From positions 1 through 7,097 of the forward strand of contig CAMEAW010000142.1 of assembly GCA_945911685.1 (NCBI GenBank): DNA of 7,097 bases. The letters are read 5' to 3'. How positions within the stretch are numbered: the stretch's first letter is position 1; the number at the start of each line of letters is the position of its first letter. Below, one piece after another: positions 1 to 6,122 of the stretch. The notes below the pieces were generated by a model that worked only from the letters and a program-made list of their open reading frames with translations, was not told where the DNA came from and searched no databases. The translations under genes were made by a program, and so were the position numbers. Source of the stretch: Bordetella parapertussis. Lineage in GTDB: Bacteria; Pseudomonadota; Gammaproteobacteria; Burkholderiales; Burkholderiaceae_B.

Positions 1-528
1 GCTGACGCTTTGCAACACGCCATGAAGCAACATGGTCTAAAAGCCAGCGACATCGCCTCGGTGGTTACACACGTCCACCAAGGGGCCATTGATGTGCTGG
101 GCCCCGTGACTGATCCACAGACCGTACATCAGTCGAAGTTTTCGATGGGCACTGTGTTGGCGCTGATCGCTCTGCGCAACTCGGCCGATTTAGCTGGGTT
201 CGACGGCGCGTTGAAAGATGCCACGGTTGCGAACTTTCGCGATCGCGTCACCATGGAGCTCGACGAAGAGGTTGACACAGCCTATCCGCAGCGCTGGATT
301 GGTAAAGTCACCGTTAAGACGACCGACGGTCGTTCAGTCACCGGTCGTGTCGACGAGCCGAAAGGCGATCCAGGCAACACCTTATCGCGCGACGAAATTG
401 AATTCAAGGCAATGCGTTTGGGTACCTATGAAGGCGCCGCCACTGAAGCGCAGGTCAAGGCACTGATTCAAACCGTTTGGGGCATTCGTGGGCAAGGCGT
501 GCTTGGTGATATCTTGGCTAAACCCTAA
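1..528 (+). CDS. MmgE/PrpD family protein, C-terminal part (5' truncated by window)
   Basis: The frame is open from base 1 (Ala-Asp-Ala-Leu...) to TAA at 526-528, so about 175 C-terminal residues are present of a protein that is usually about 450 long. The segment matches the C-terminal half of the MmgE/PrpD fold: a QSKFSMGTVLALIALRNS segment (the family's conserved 'KFS' region), a beta-rich part with WIGKVTVKTTDGRS, and the late GDPGNTLSRDEIEFK motif that precedes the final helices. Known members include 2-methylcitrate dehydratase (PrpD) and cis-aconitate decarboxylase, but many paralogues act on unknown acids, and the substrate cannot be read from this half. The SDR gene follows 46 bp later on the same strand, so the two are probably co-transcribed in a catabolic operon. 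There is no sign of damage. Family assignment is firm; specific function is unknown. Confidence 0.9.
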   Translation, partial: ADALQHAMKQHGLKASDIASVVTHVHQGAIDVLGPVTDPQTVHQSKFSMGTVLALIALRNSADLAGFDGALKDATVANFRDRVTMELDEEVDTAYPQRWIGKVTVKTTDGRSVTGRVDEPKGDPGNTLSRDEIEFKAMRLGTYEGAATEAQVKALIQTVWGIRGQGVLGDILAKP

Positions 529-574
529 GCTAGCAATATCTGAGAAAAATAACCTAAAAAAGGATGACGACATC

Positions 575-1324
575 ATGCGTTTAAACAATAAAGTAGCCAT
601 CGTGACCGGCGCCGCAAGCGGCTTTGGTGCAGAAATTGCCCGGTGCTATGTGCGTGAGGGTGCCAAAGTTGTGATCGCCGATCTCAACGAAGCGGGCGCG
701 CAAAAAGTTGCGGCCGAGCTTGGGGCTGCAGCCGTGGCCGTTAAATGTGATGTCAGCAAGCGCGCTGATGTCGATCGGGCGGTTGCTTTAGCAGTGTCGA
801 CGTTTGGCGGCGTGGATATTGTTGTGAATAACGCTGGCTACACTCACAAAAATCAGCCATTTTTGAATGTGGATGAGGCCTCGTTTGATCGTTGCTTTGA
901 TGTCAACGTCAAAGCGATTTACCACATGATCAACGCCGTCGTACCCATGATGCGTTTAAAAAAATCTGGCTGCATCATCAACACGGGTTCAACCGCAGGA
1001 ATTCGACCTAGGCCCGGCTTAACTTGGTATAACGCCTCAAAGGGCGCAGCAAACTTGCTGACCAAGTCGCTTGCCGTTGAACTTGCCCCGGATAACATCC
1101 GCGTCAATGTGATCTGCCCGGTGATTGGCGACACGGCTATGCTAAGTGATTTCATGGGCGTCCCAGACACCCCCGAAAACCGCGCACGCTTCATTGCCAC
1201 CATCCCCATGGGCCGCATGAGTCAACCGCGCGACATCGCCAACGCGGCGGTGTTTTTGGCCTCTGACGAGGCGTCGTTTTTGACGGGTGTTGAGTTGCCG
1301 GTTGACGGCGGTCGCACAATCTAA
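575..1324 (+). CDS. SDR family NAD(P)-dependent oxidoreductase (classical, NAD-type)
   Basis: This encodes a 249-residue classical short-chain dehydrogenase/reductase of normal length for the family. Visible motifs are the Rossmann glycine motif TGAASGFG (residues 11-18), an Asp at the end of beta-2 (D36 in VVIADLNE, which usually favours NAD over NADP), D59 in CDV, NNAG (85-88), N111, and the catalytic S139, Y152 and K156 (YNASK). The C-terminus LPVDGGRTI is typical of FabG-like members. The ATG at 575 was chosen because the protein then begins [12 protein letters not shown], as family members do, and AGGA at 561-564 lies 10 bases upstream; a longer open frame from 488 runs back into the MmgE/PrpD gene and has no such support. 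It probably oxidises or reduces a hydroxy/keto intermediate in the same pathway as the upstream MmgE/PrpD protein. Substrate unknown. Its TAA overlaps the stop of the convergent rph. Confidence 0.95.
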   Translation: MRLNNKVAIVTGAASGFGAEIARCYVREGAKVVIADLNEAGAQKVAAELGAAAVAVKCDVSKRADVDRAVALAVSTFGGVDIVVNNAGYTHKNQPFLNVDEASFDRCFDVNVKAIYHMINAVVPMMRLKKSGCIINTGSTAGIRPRPGLTWYNASKGAANLLTKSLAVELAPDNIRVNVICPVIGDTAMLSDFMGVPDTPENRARFIATIPMGRMSQPRDIANAAVFLASDEASFLTGVELPVDGGRTI

Positions 1325-2058
1325 GCCCGTGAGCTCGCTTGCAATCGAGCGAGCTCGCTAATGCCTTTCTCGGCCAATTGCAATAGAGTGTTGAGCTCGG
1401 TACGGTCAAAGGTGTGACCCTCAGCGGTGCCCTGCACCTCGACGTAGCGCCCGGCCCCAGTCATGACGACATTCATGTCGGCATCGCAGCCTGAATCTTC
1501 GGGGTAATCTAAGTCGAGCACCGCCCGACCATCGACCATGCCAACCGAAATGGCGGCTACAGAATCTTTAAGCGGATTTTTCGTCAGCAAGCCTTTTGCA
1601 AGCAGACCATCCACGGCATCGGCCACAGCGATCCAGGCCCCTGTAATGCTTGCACAACGCGTGCCACCATCAGCCTGAAGCACATCACAATCAATCTGAA
1701 TTGTGCGTTCACCCAATAACGACATATCCATCACCGCGCGCAAGCTGCGCCCAATCAACCGCTGAATCTCTTGTGTACGCCCCGATTGCTTGCCCTTAGC
1801 AGCTTCGCGATCAGAACGGGTGTGGGTTGAACGCGGCAACATGCCGTACTCAGCGGTGACCCAGCCCTGCCCTTTGCCTTTTAAAAACGGCGGTACTTTT
1901 TCAAGCACACTGGCCGTGCACAAAACTTGCGTCTCACCCATCGAAATCAACACCGAGCCTTCGGCATAGCGCGTAAATTGACGTTTGATACTGACTTGAC
2001 GCATCGCGTCAAAAACGCGACCTGAGGGGCGTGGCTGGCTAATGCTAGTATTTGACAC
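1321..2058 (-). CDS. rph: Ribonuclease PH
   Basis: The 245-residue protein is close to the usual length (about 238) of RNase PH, the phosphate-dependent 3'-to-5' exoribonuclease that trims tRNA 3' ends as a hexameric ring in the cytoplasm. Family landmarks run in order: RPSGR near residue 10, [23 protein letters not shown] (28-50), [15 protein letters not shown] (65-79), [17 protein letters not shown] (93-109), the phosphate-binding GGTR (131-134), and the LDLDYPED...DMN block with the acidic pair D188 and D194, matching the metal/catalytic aspartates. The start is GTG (complement of 2056-2058), with a weak GAG Shine-Dalgarno about 8 bases upstream. Both neighbours point away from or towards it, so rph appears monocistronic here; in many Burkholderiales rph leads into rdgB and hemW. 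The last codons encode [10 protein letters not shown] and carry an inverted repeat. Confidence 0.97.
   Translation of the reverse strand: MSNTSISQPRPSGRVFDAMRQVSIKRQFTRYAEGSVLISMGETQVLCTASVLEKVPPFLKGKGQGWVTAEYGMLPRSTHTRSDREAAKGKQSGRTQEIQRLIGRSLRAVMDMSLLGERTIQIDCDVLQADGGTRCASITGAWIAVADAVDGLLAKGLLTKNPLKDSVAAISVGMVDGRAVLDLDYPEDSGCDADMNVVMTGAGRYVEVQGTAEGHTFDRTELNTLLQLAEKGISELARLQASSRA
1329..1358. terminator. Inverted repeat at the SDR/rph convergent junction, possible transcription end signal
   Basis: GAGCTCGCT (1331-1339) and AGCGAGCTC (1348-1356) form a perfect 9-bp stem starting 6 bases past the SDR stop and inside the rph 3' coding end. In plus-strand RNA the stem extends with a U-G and a G-C pair on each side, leaving the tetraloop CAAU (1342-1345). 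No U-tract follows on either strand (plus: UAAUGCCUUUCU), so it does not fit a simple intrinsic terminator. It could protect 3' ends or assist Rho-dependent termination. It may also be chance from repeated GAGCTCGC bases. Modest confidence. Confidence 0.35.
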
Positions 2059-2096
2059 GTTAAGTTCTCACAAAGACTAAATAAATAAGGTGACGC
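2052..2096 (+). promoter_or_regulatory. Candidate ggt promoter and ribosome-binding region in the 38-bp divergent gap
   Basis: A perfect TTGACA lies at 2052-2057, overlapping the complement of the rph GTG start. The best downstream -10 matches are poor (ACTAAA or CTAAAT at 2076-2082, 18-19 bp spacing). AAGGTG at 2087-2092 is a Shine-Dalgarno candidate for the ATG at 2097, with only 4 bases between. If the promoter is real, its transcript would begin near 2089, almost at the ATG. This would favour the second in-frame ATG at 2124, which has AGG at 2115-2117 six bases upstream. The gap is only 2059-2096, so rph and ggt promoters must reach into each other's 5' regions. Confidence 0.4.
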
Positions 2097-4064
2097 ATGC
2101 TTGAGGGTTGTTGTAGGCAGCAAATGCGATGGACTCACAGTATACGCAGCGCTCGAGGTGCTGTGTACCGCTTATGTGTGGGTGGGCTCATCGCGGGTAT
2201 CGCCGCTGCCGCGACCCTCCCCCCTGCCCGAGCGCAGACTCTGACGCAAACCCAGGCTCCTGTCCAATCACTTCCTCAACCCCTGCTTCAACCCTCACTT
2301 CAAGTTCAGACTCGGCCCGCCCCACCCTCGGCGACTGCTCCAAACACCGCGATCGCACGATACGACAATACGTTCTCTATTTTTCACCCCGAGCGCGGTC
2401 AGCGCGGAATGGTGGCGAGTGAACAACGCCTCGCCTCACAGGTGGGTGTCGATATTCTGGCGCAAGGCGGTAACGCCATTGATGCCGCTGTTGGCGTAGG
2501 GTTTGCCTTGGCAGTGGTGCTGCCCAACGCCGGCAATTTAGGTGGTGGCGGTTTTATGCTGGTGCAAACTGCCAAAGGCACCAAGCCTGTCGCACTTGAT
2601 TTTCGTGAAGTCGCGCCCGCCTCGGCTTCACGCGATATGTACCTTGACCACCAAGATCGCGTTATTGCCGGCAAATCGACCCAAAGCCCTTATGCGGTCG
2701 GTGTACCAGGCTCGGTTGCGGGCTTAGCCCGTGCCCTGCAAGACTACGGCACGCTGTCGCTTGAGCAGGTCATCGCACCCGCTATTCAATTGGCTGAAAA
2801 CGGTTTTATTGTCAGTGCAGTGTTAGCCGAACAGTTCTCGTTGCAACGCACGCACTTAGGACGTTGGCCTGGTACGCGCGAGATATTTTTTAAATACAAA
2901 GATCCCTCAAACACTCACTGTGCGCTTGCAGAATGCTCGCTCGACGCGTTAATTACCTACCGCGCAGGCGAACGACTCATTCAAAAAGATCTTGCACACA
3001 CGCTACGCTTGATTGCCCAGCACGGTGCGGGGGGCTTTTATCAAGGCCCTGTCGCACAGAAAATCGTTGCCGAACTCAATCTTGAGGGTCAGGCTCTGAG
3101 CCTCAAAGACTTACAAGACTACCGGGTGGTGCAGCGCCAACCTGTGCATGGCACGTATCGGGGCTTTGATATTTATTCAATGCCCGCGCCAAGTTCTGGT
3201 GGCGTCCATTTAATTCAAATGCTCAACTTGCTTGAACGCTATCCGCTTGCCCAGTACGGTGCCGGTAGCGCTCAGGTGGTTCATCTGATTGCAGAAACCG
3301 CTCGCTTGGCCTATGCCGATCGCGCTGAACATTTAGGCGATCCGGATTTTGTGAAGGTTCCGCAAACAGGCTTGACCTCAAAAAAATATGCAGACGAGCT
3401 AGCAAATAAGATCAAACCCGATCGCGTCACCCCAAGCGTGATGGTCAAGCCCGGACAGCCGCCAGCCTTTGAAAGCGACCAGACCACGCACTTTTCAGTG
3501 ATGGATGCAGCGGGTAATGTTGTGAGCTGTACCTATACGCTTAATTTGAATTTCGGCTCGGGCATTGTCGCGCGCGGCACAGGGGTCTTACTGAACAATG
3601 AGATGGACGATTTTTCGATTAAACCCGGCGTACCCAATGCCTTTGGCCTCATCGGCGGCGATGCCAATGCCATCGCGCCTGGCAAACGGCCCTTGAGCTC
3701 GATGACCCCCGTAATTGTTTCAGGCCCAGAAGGACCCATGCTGGCCACAGGATCTCCGGGTGGTGCCCGCATCATCACCACAGTGTTACAGAATCTAATT
3801 AATATCATCGACTTTAAAATGAACATCGCCGAGGCGATTGCCGCACCAAGAATGCATCATCAATGGCTGCCAGACTTTCTGCGCCTTGAGCGAGGCTTTA
3901 GCCCCGATACTGTTGTCTTGTTAAAAAATATGGGCCATGAGGTTAGGATCATGCCCACCATGGGGCGTGTGCAAACCGTACAGCGTCAGTCGAATCTCTT
4001 TTTGGGTGCCTCAGACCCGCGCAACCCTGATGGCGCAGCGCTCGGTGTTGGGCTGATCCCGTGA
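2097..4064 (+). CDS. ggt: Gamma-glutamyltransferase, periplasmic precursor
   Basis: This is a 655-residue Ntn-hydrolase precursor that cleaves itself and then transfers or hydrolyses the gamma-glutamyl group of glutathione and related peptides in the periplasm. An N-terminal signal has a hydrophobic core (LCVGGLIAGIAAAATL) and a likely cut after ARA46. A Q/P-rich linker (47-85) follows, then the GGT domain from about residue 95. Key residues align with the E. coli enzyme at a constant offset of 72 in the small subunit: nucleophile T463 (in DQTTHFSV; autoprocessing between Q462 and T463), T481, N483, D505, S534-S535 and G555-G556; R170 in LDFREVAP is the large-subunit substrate arginine. The lid-loop region PGVPNAFGLIGG (510-521) is present, as in E. 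coli. D505 fits true GGT rather than cephalosporin acylase. ATG 2097 gives a long 46-residue signal; ATG 2124 (M10) is an alternative. An insertion near 269-287 carries a Cys pair. Confidence 0.96.
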   Translation: MLEGCCRQQMRWTHSIRSARGAVYRLCVGGLIAGIAAAATLPPARAQTLTQTQAPVQSLPQPLLQPSLQVQTRPAPPSATAPNTAIARYDNTFSIFHPERGQRGMVASEQRLASQVGVDILAQGGNAIDAAVGVGFALAVVLPNAGNLGGGGFMLVQTAKGTKPVALDFREVAPASASRDMYLDHQDRVIAGKSTQSPYAVGVPGSVAGLARALQDYGTLSLEQVIAPAIQLAENGFIVSAVLAEQFSLQRTHLGRWPGTREIFFKYKDPSNTHCALAECSLDALITYRAGERLIQKDLAHTLRLIAQHGAGGFYQGPVAQKIVAELNLEGQALSLKDLQDYRVVQRQPVHGTYRGFDIYSMPAPSSGGVHLIQMLNLLERYPLAQYGAGSAQVVHLIAETARLAYADRAEHLGDPDFVKVPQTGLTSKKYADELANKIKPDRVTPSVMVKPGQPPAFESDQTTHFSVMDAAGNVVSCTYTLNLNFGSGIVARGTGVLLNNEMDDFSIKPGVPNAFGLIGGDANAIAPGKRPLSSMTPVIVSGPEGPMLATGSPGGARIITTVLQNLINIIDFKMNIAEAIAAPRMHHQWLPDFLRLERGFSPDTVVLLKNMGHEVRIMPTMGRVQTVQRQSNLFLGASDPRNPDGAALGVGLIP

Positions 4065-4101
4065 GAGCCTCAAATCTAGGCAACCTCAGCACCCTCACAT
4101 T

Positions 4102-4134
4102 GCGGGCAGGGTTAACTGAAACAGCCTTGCCCGC
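4102..4134 (+). terminator. GC-rich hairpin between ggt and yicC
   Basis: GCGGGCAGGG (4102-4111) pairs with CCTTGCCCGC (4125-4134), ten pairs with one G-U, around a 13-base loop that can add two more pairs. It starts 37 bases past the ggt stop and ends 72 bases before the yicC ATG. No U-run follows (next bases CGCCCTGGGG), so it is not a canonical intrinsic terminator. It could be a 3'-end stabiliser for ggt mRNA, an attenuator, or a processing site ahead of yicC. Confidence 0.4.
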
Positions 4135-4164
4135 CGCCCTGGGGCTATCAGGCATTCTGAGGCC

Positions 4165-4195
4165 GTCGCTTTTAAATCTGGATCAGTCGCTTTTA
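4165..4195 (+). repeat. 10-bp direct repeat upstream of yicC
   Basis: GTCGCTTTTA occurs at 4165-4174 and again at 4186-4195, a period of 21 bp (about two helical turns). The second copy ends just before the yicC Shine-Dalgarno GGAG (4197-4200). The spacing would suit a protein binding one face of the DNA, or the repeat could be a small duplication. No regulator is known to me for this motif. Confidence 0.5.
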
Positions 4196-4206
4196 CGGAG
4201 TCAACC

Positions 4207-5145
4207 ATGATCGCCAGTATGACCGCCTTCGGGCAAGGTAAATTCACCGCACAGTGCGGCGTCATTTCCGTTGAAATTAAAGCCGTCAACAGTCGCTATC
4301 TTGATGTGCTCTTTCGTATGCCTGACGAAATGCGTTTGGCTGAACAGCCAATCAGAGAACGTTTGGCAAAAGGCTTGGTGCGAGGCAAAGTTGAAGTGCG
4401 GGCGAGTTTTGCGCGCCCTGCGCTCGATACCGAACAACAACTCAGTGACGCAGCCATGCAGCGTATCGCTTCACAGTTGGCTCACATTCGTACAGTTTTG
4501 CCCGATACCGACAGCCCCCGCTTTCACGAAATCATGAATATGGCCGGCGGGCAACAAACTCAAACCGAACCCGAAGAGTGGGCACAAGCGTGTTTGGCGG
4601 CGCTCGAGCCCGCCTTGGCGCAATTGCTTGAAGGTCGCCAGCGCGAAGGCGCTCGTCTGGCCTTAACCATGCTTGATACGGCTAAACAAGTGTCAACCAT
4701 CGTGAGCGAAGTTGAAACGCTGATGCCGGTATTGCTTGCAACACAACGCGACAAGCTTGCTCAAAAACTTAAAGACACGCTGCACAATGCCTTTCCGAAT
4801 GGGTTCACGCACATCAGTGGCGCTGAGCTCTCAGAACGTATCGCCGGTGAATCAAGCCTGTTTGCCTTGCGCATTGATGTCGCTGAAGAGCTCGCGCGCC
4901 TTCAGTCACATTTGGCTGAACTTGAATATTTGTTGTCGGGTCAACAGGATTCACAAGCGAAACAAAAAACCAACACAACGCCCGCCGCAAGCGTGGGCAA
5001 GCGCCTAGATTTTTTGTTTCAAGAAATGAACCGCGAAGCCAATACCTTGGGCTCAAAAGCGGGCAGCTTAGAAATGACACGTGCAGCCATGAACCTCAAA
5101 CTGCTCATCGAGCAGATGCGTGAGCAAGCAATGAATTTAGAGTAA
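4207..5145 (+). CDS. yicC: YicC/YloC family endoribonuclease
   Basis: A 312-residue cytoplasmic protein of the YicC family; E. coli YicC (287 residues) is an endoribonuclease reported to start decay of the sRNA RyhB. The N-terminal domain begins with the hallmark MIASMTAFGQGKF and has VEIKAVNSRYLDV (22-34) and RGKVEVRASF (59-68). The C-terminal DUF1732 domain has SERIAGESSLFALRIDVAEELARL around 209-232, then VGKRLDFLFQEMNREANT (263-280), GSKAG, and the end REQAMNLE. The segment 244-261 (SGQQDSQAKQKTNTTPAA) is Q/T-rich and absent from most relatives I recall, where only a few residues link these parts. The start is supported by GGAG at 4197-4200, six bases upstream. In many proteobacteria yicC is followed by gmk; here a convergent gene ends 2 bp after its stop, so that link is broken. 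It may be transcribed from ggt or from its own promoter. Confidence 0.95.
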   Translation: MIASMTAFGQGKFTAQCGVISVEIKAVNSRYLDVLFRMPDEMRLAEQPIRERLAKGLVRGKVEVRASFARPALDTEQQLSDAAMQRIASQLAHIRTVLPDTDSPRFHEIMNMAGGQQTQTEPEEWAQACLAALEPALAQLLEGRQREGARLALTMLDTAKQVSTIVSEVETLMPVLLATQRDKLAQKLKDTLHNAFPNGFTHISGAELSERIAGESSLFALRIDVAEELARLQSHLAELEYLLSGQQDSQAKQKTNTTPAASVGKRLDFLFQEMNREANTLGSKAGSLEMTRAAMNLKLLIEQMREQAMNLE

Positions 5146-5147
5146 GT

Positions 5148-5849
5148 TCACCCTACTTCTGACTCGAACGTACTCATCAAGCGATAGCTTGACTGCGCTT
5201 GTACGATCAGGCCGTGCCGCTCAAGGGCCCGTTGCGTCGCTGGCTGCTGCAACAGATTTTCGCAAGTGGTTAAATCGTAAGTCTCGAAGAACAACACCCA
5301 GTTCACTCGCTGATCAGGTGCGCCACGTCGCGCTTCTTCGGGGCTTGGTGCCGCGCCCACACTGGCCGAGGCCTCCCAGAGGGCCAAACGCACCAAGCAG
5401 TTGGCTCGAACGAACTGCGGGTAAAGCGTTTGGGTAATGAAGTCGCGAGCCACTTGTTCTTGACCGGGTTGGGGGGCGCACCGCATCACAACCGCTTCGC
5501 CACCTAAGCCCGTACCTGCTGACCACGTTTCATCACAAGCAGATCGCACCATATTTCGAAAGTGCGGCATCATTTTTTTCGTAAGCGGTGTGGGTTCGAC
5601 GAGAATAGCTTCGTATTCAGGCAACTCAAGCACCCCAACGTCGGTGCATAAGTAGATTGCCATATAGGCCTGCGAATCACCAAGTGCACGATATCGCCGT
5701 GCAGATAAAAACCCCGGAATCTGCATACGCTGACGGACATGCTCAGTTTGATACCATTCGTTGAACTCTGACTCGACGATAGGGTTGATATCGTTCATGA
5801 CGAACAAGGCGCATGAAAAGGCAGATTGAGATTTTGCTGAAGTTGTCAT
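5148..5849 (-). CDS. Uncharacterised protein, tandem EthD/ABM-like dimeric alpha-beta barrel
   Basis: I do not recognise a named gene. The 233-residue soluble protein has no signal or membrane segment. Residues 12-105 look like a ferredoxin-like (EthD/antibiotic-monooxygenase type) half: strand SCALFVMND, then FNEWYQTEHV (29-38), IPGFLSARRYRAL (44-56) and strand AYMAIYLCTD (61-70). Residues 115-226 look like a second half: GGEAVVMRCAP, a helix through YPQFVRANCLVRLALWEA, then WVLFFETYD (184-192) and a terminal SSYRLMS strand. A loop rich in A, P, E and R (161-182) separates parts of the second half. The FNEWY..EH and PGF..A.RY signatures recur in proteins linked to degradation pathways, but no reaction can be assigned. 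The ATG (complement of 5847-5849) has no clear Shine-Dalgarno upstream. It ends 2 bp from the yicC stop, leaving no room for a terminator outside the coding sequences. Confidence 0.85.
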   Translation of the reverse strand: MTTSAKSQSAFSCALFVMNDINPIVESEFNEWYQTEHVRQRMQIPGFLSARRYRALGDSQAYMAIYLCTDVGVLELPEYEAILVEPTPLTKKMMPHFRNMVRSACDETWSAGTGLGGEAVVMRCAPQPGQEQVARDFITQTLYPQFVRANCLVRLALWEASASVGAAPSPEEARRGAPDQRVNWVLFFETYDLTTCENLLQQPATQRALERHGLIVQAQSSYRLMSTFESEVG

Positions 5850-6031
5850 GGCGAGTGGGTTTGCAAATGAATAAGGTTAGATGGATATAAGCGTCAATCG
5901 TCGTCTTTCAGAGCGATGCTGCATAGCGTGCAAAGCGGGACGATTTGATGGCATTGTAGAAATAGCGCGTTACGTTTGACCAATGAGGTGTAGCATCTGC
6001 TGCACATAGTCATTAAAAAAGGTGTTGTAAA

Positions 6032-6047
6032 TCATTATATGTAATGA
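6032..6047. promoter_or_regulatory. Palindrome TCATTA-TATG-TAATGA, candidate operator
   Basis: TCATTA (6032-6037) and TAATGA (6042-6047) are perfect inverted 6-mers around TATG, 75 bp before the small membrane-protein ATG. The same TCATTA half-site also occurs at 6010-6015, 22 bp upstream. The palindrome overlaps the weak -10 candidate at 6036-6041, an arrangement that would suit a repressor. It does not match the FNR/Anr or Fur consensus. Confidence 0.35.
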
Positions 6048-6065
6048 AAAAGTGCCACATATTGT

Positions 6066-6089
6066 CTGATCCATTGACGAACCGATCAG
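6066..6089. promoter_or_regulatory. Inverted repeat CTGATC-N12-GATCAG, candidate operator
   Basis: CTGATC (6066-6071) and GATCAG (6084-6089) are perfect inverted 6-mers with a 12-base spacer containing TTGACG (6074-6079). As RNA it could fold into a short stem, but as DNA the half-sites are 18 bp apart centre to centre, which could suit a dimeric regulator. Chance is possible in this AT-rich region. Confidence 0.3.
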
Positions 6090-6122
6090 TCTCTCGAAAA
6101 AAAATAAAAGGCAAGTATACCT

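Larger units (their letters stand above)
5850..6122. other. Divergent intergenic region with candidate operators
   Basis: No ORF of note lies in these 273 bases, which are AT-richer than the flanking genes. For the minus-strand gene there is a candidate promoter read on the minus strand: TTGACG (complement of 5892-5897), an 18-bp spacer and a poor -10, TATTCA (complement of 5868-5873), which would give a very short leader. Towards the plus-strand gene, TTAAAA (6013-6018) and TATATG (6036-6041) are spaced by 17 bp, but both matches are weak. An A8 run (6097-6104) precedes AAGG at 6108-6111, the likely ribosome-binding site for the ATG at 6123. Two dyads in this region are listed separately. 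Confidence 0.5.

Noticed and set aside
488..574. Longer N-terminus for the SDR starting at 488.
   Set aside because: It overlaps the end of the MmgE/PrpD gene, adds residues absent from the family, and ATG 575 has a proper Shine-Dalgarno.
919..1218. Minus-strand open frame inside the SDR gene, and similar antisense frames inside ggt and yicC.
   Set aside because: They are shadows of strongly supported genes and encode no recognisable motif.
6097..6104. A8 run read as T8 on the minus strand, as a possible terminator.
   Set aside because: No minus-strand gene lies to its right within the window and there is no adjoining stem on that side.
6074..6108. TTGACG followed by AATAAA as a promoter for the small membrane gene.
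   Set aside because: The spacing is far above 19 bp and the -10 match is poor.
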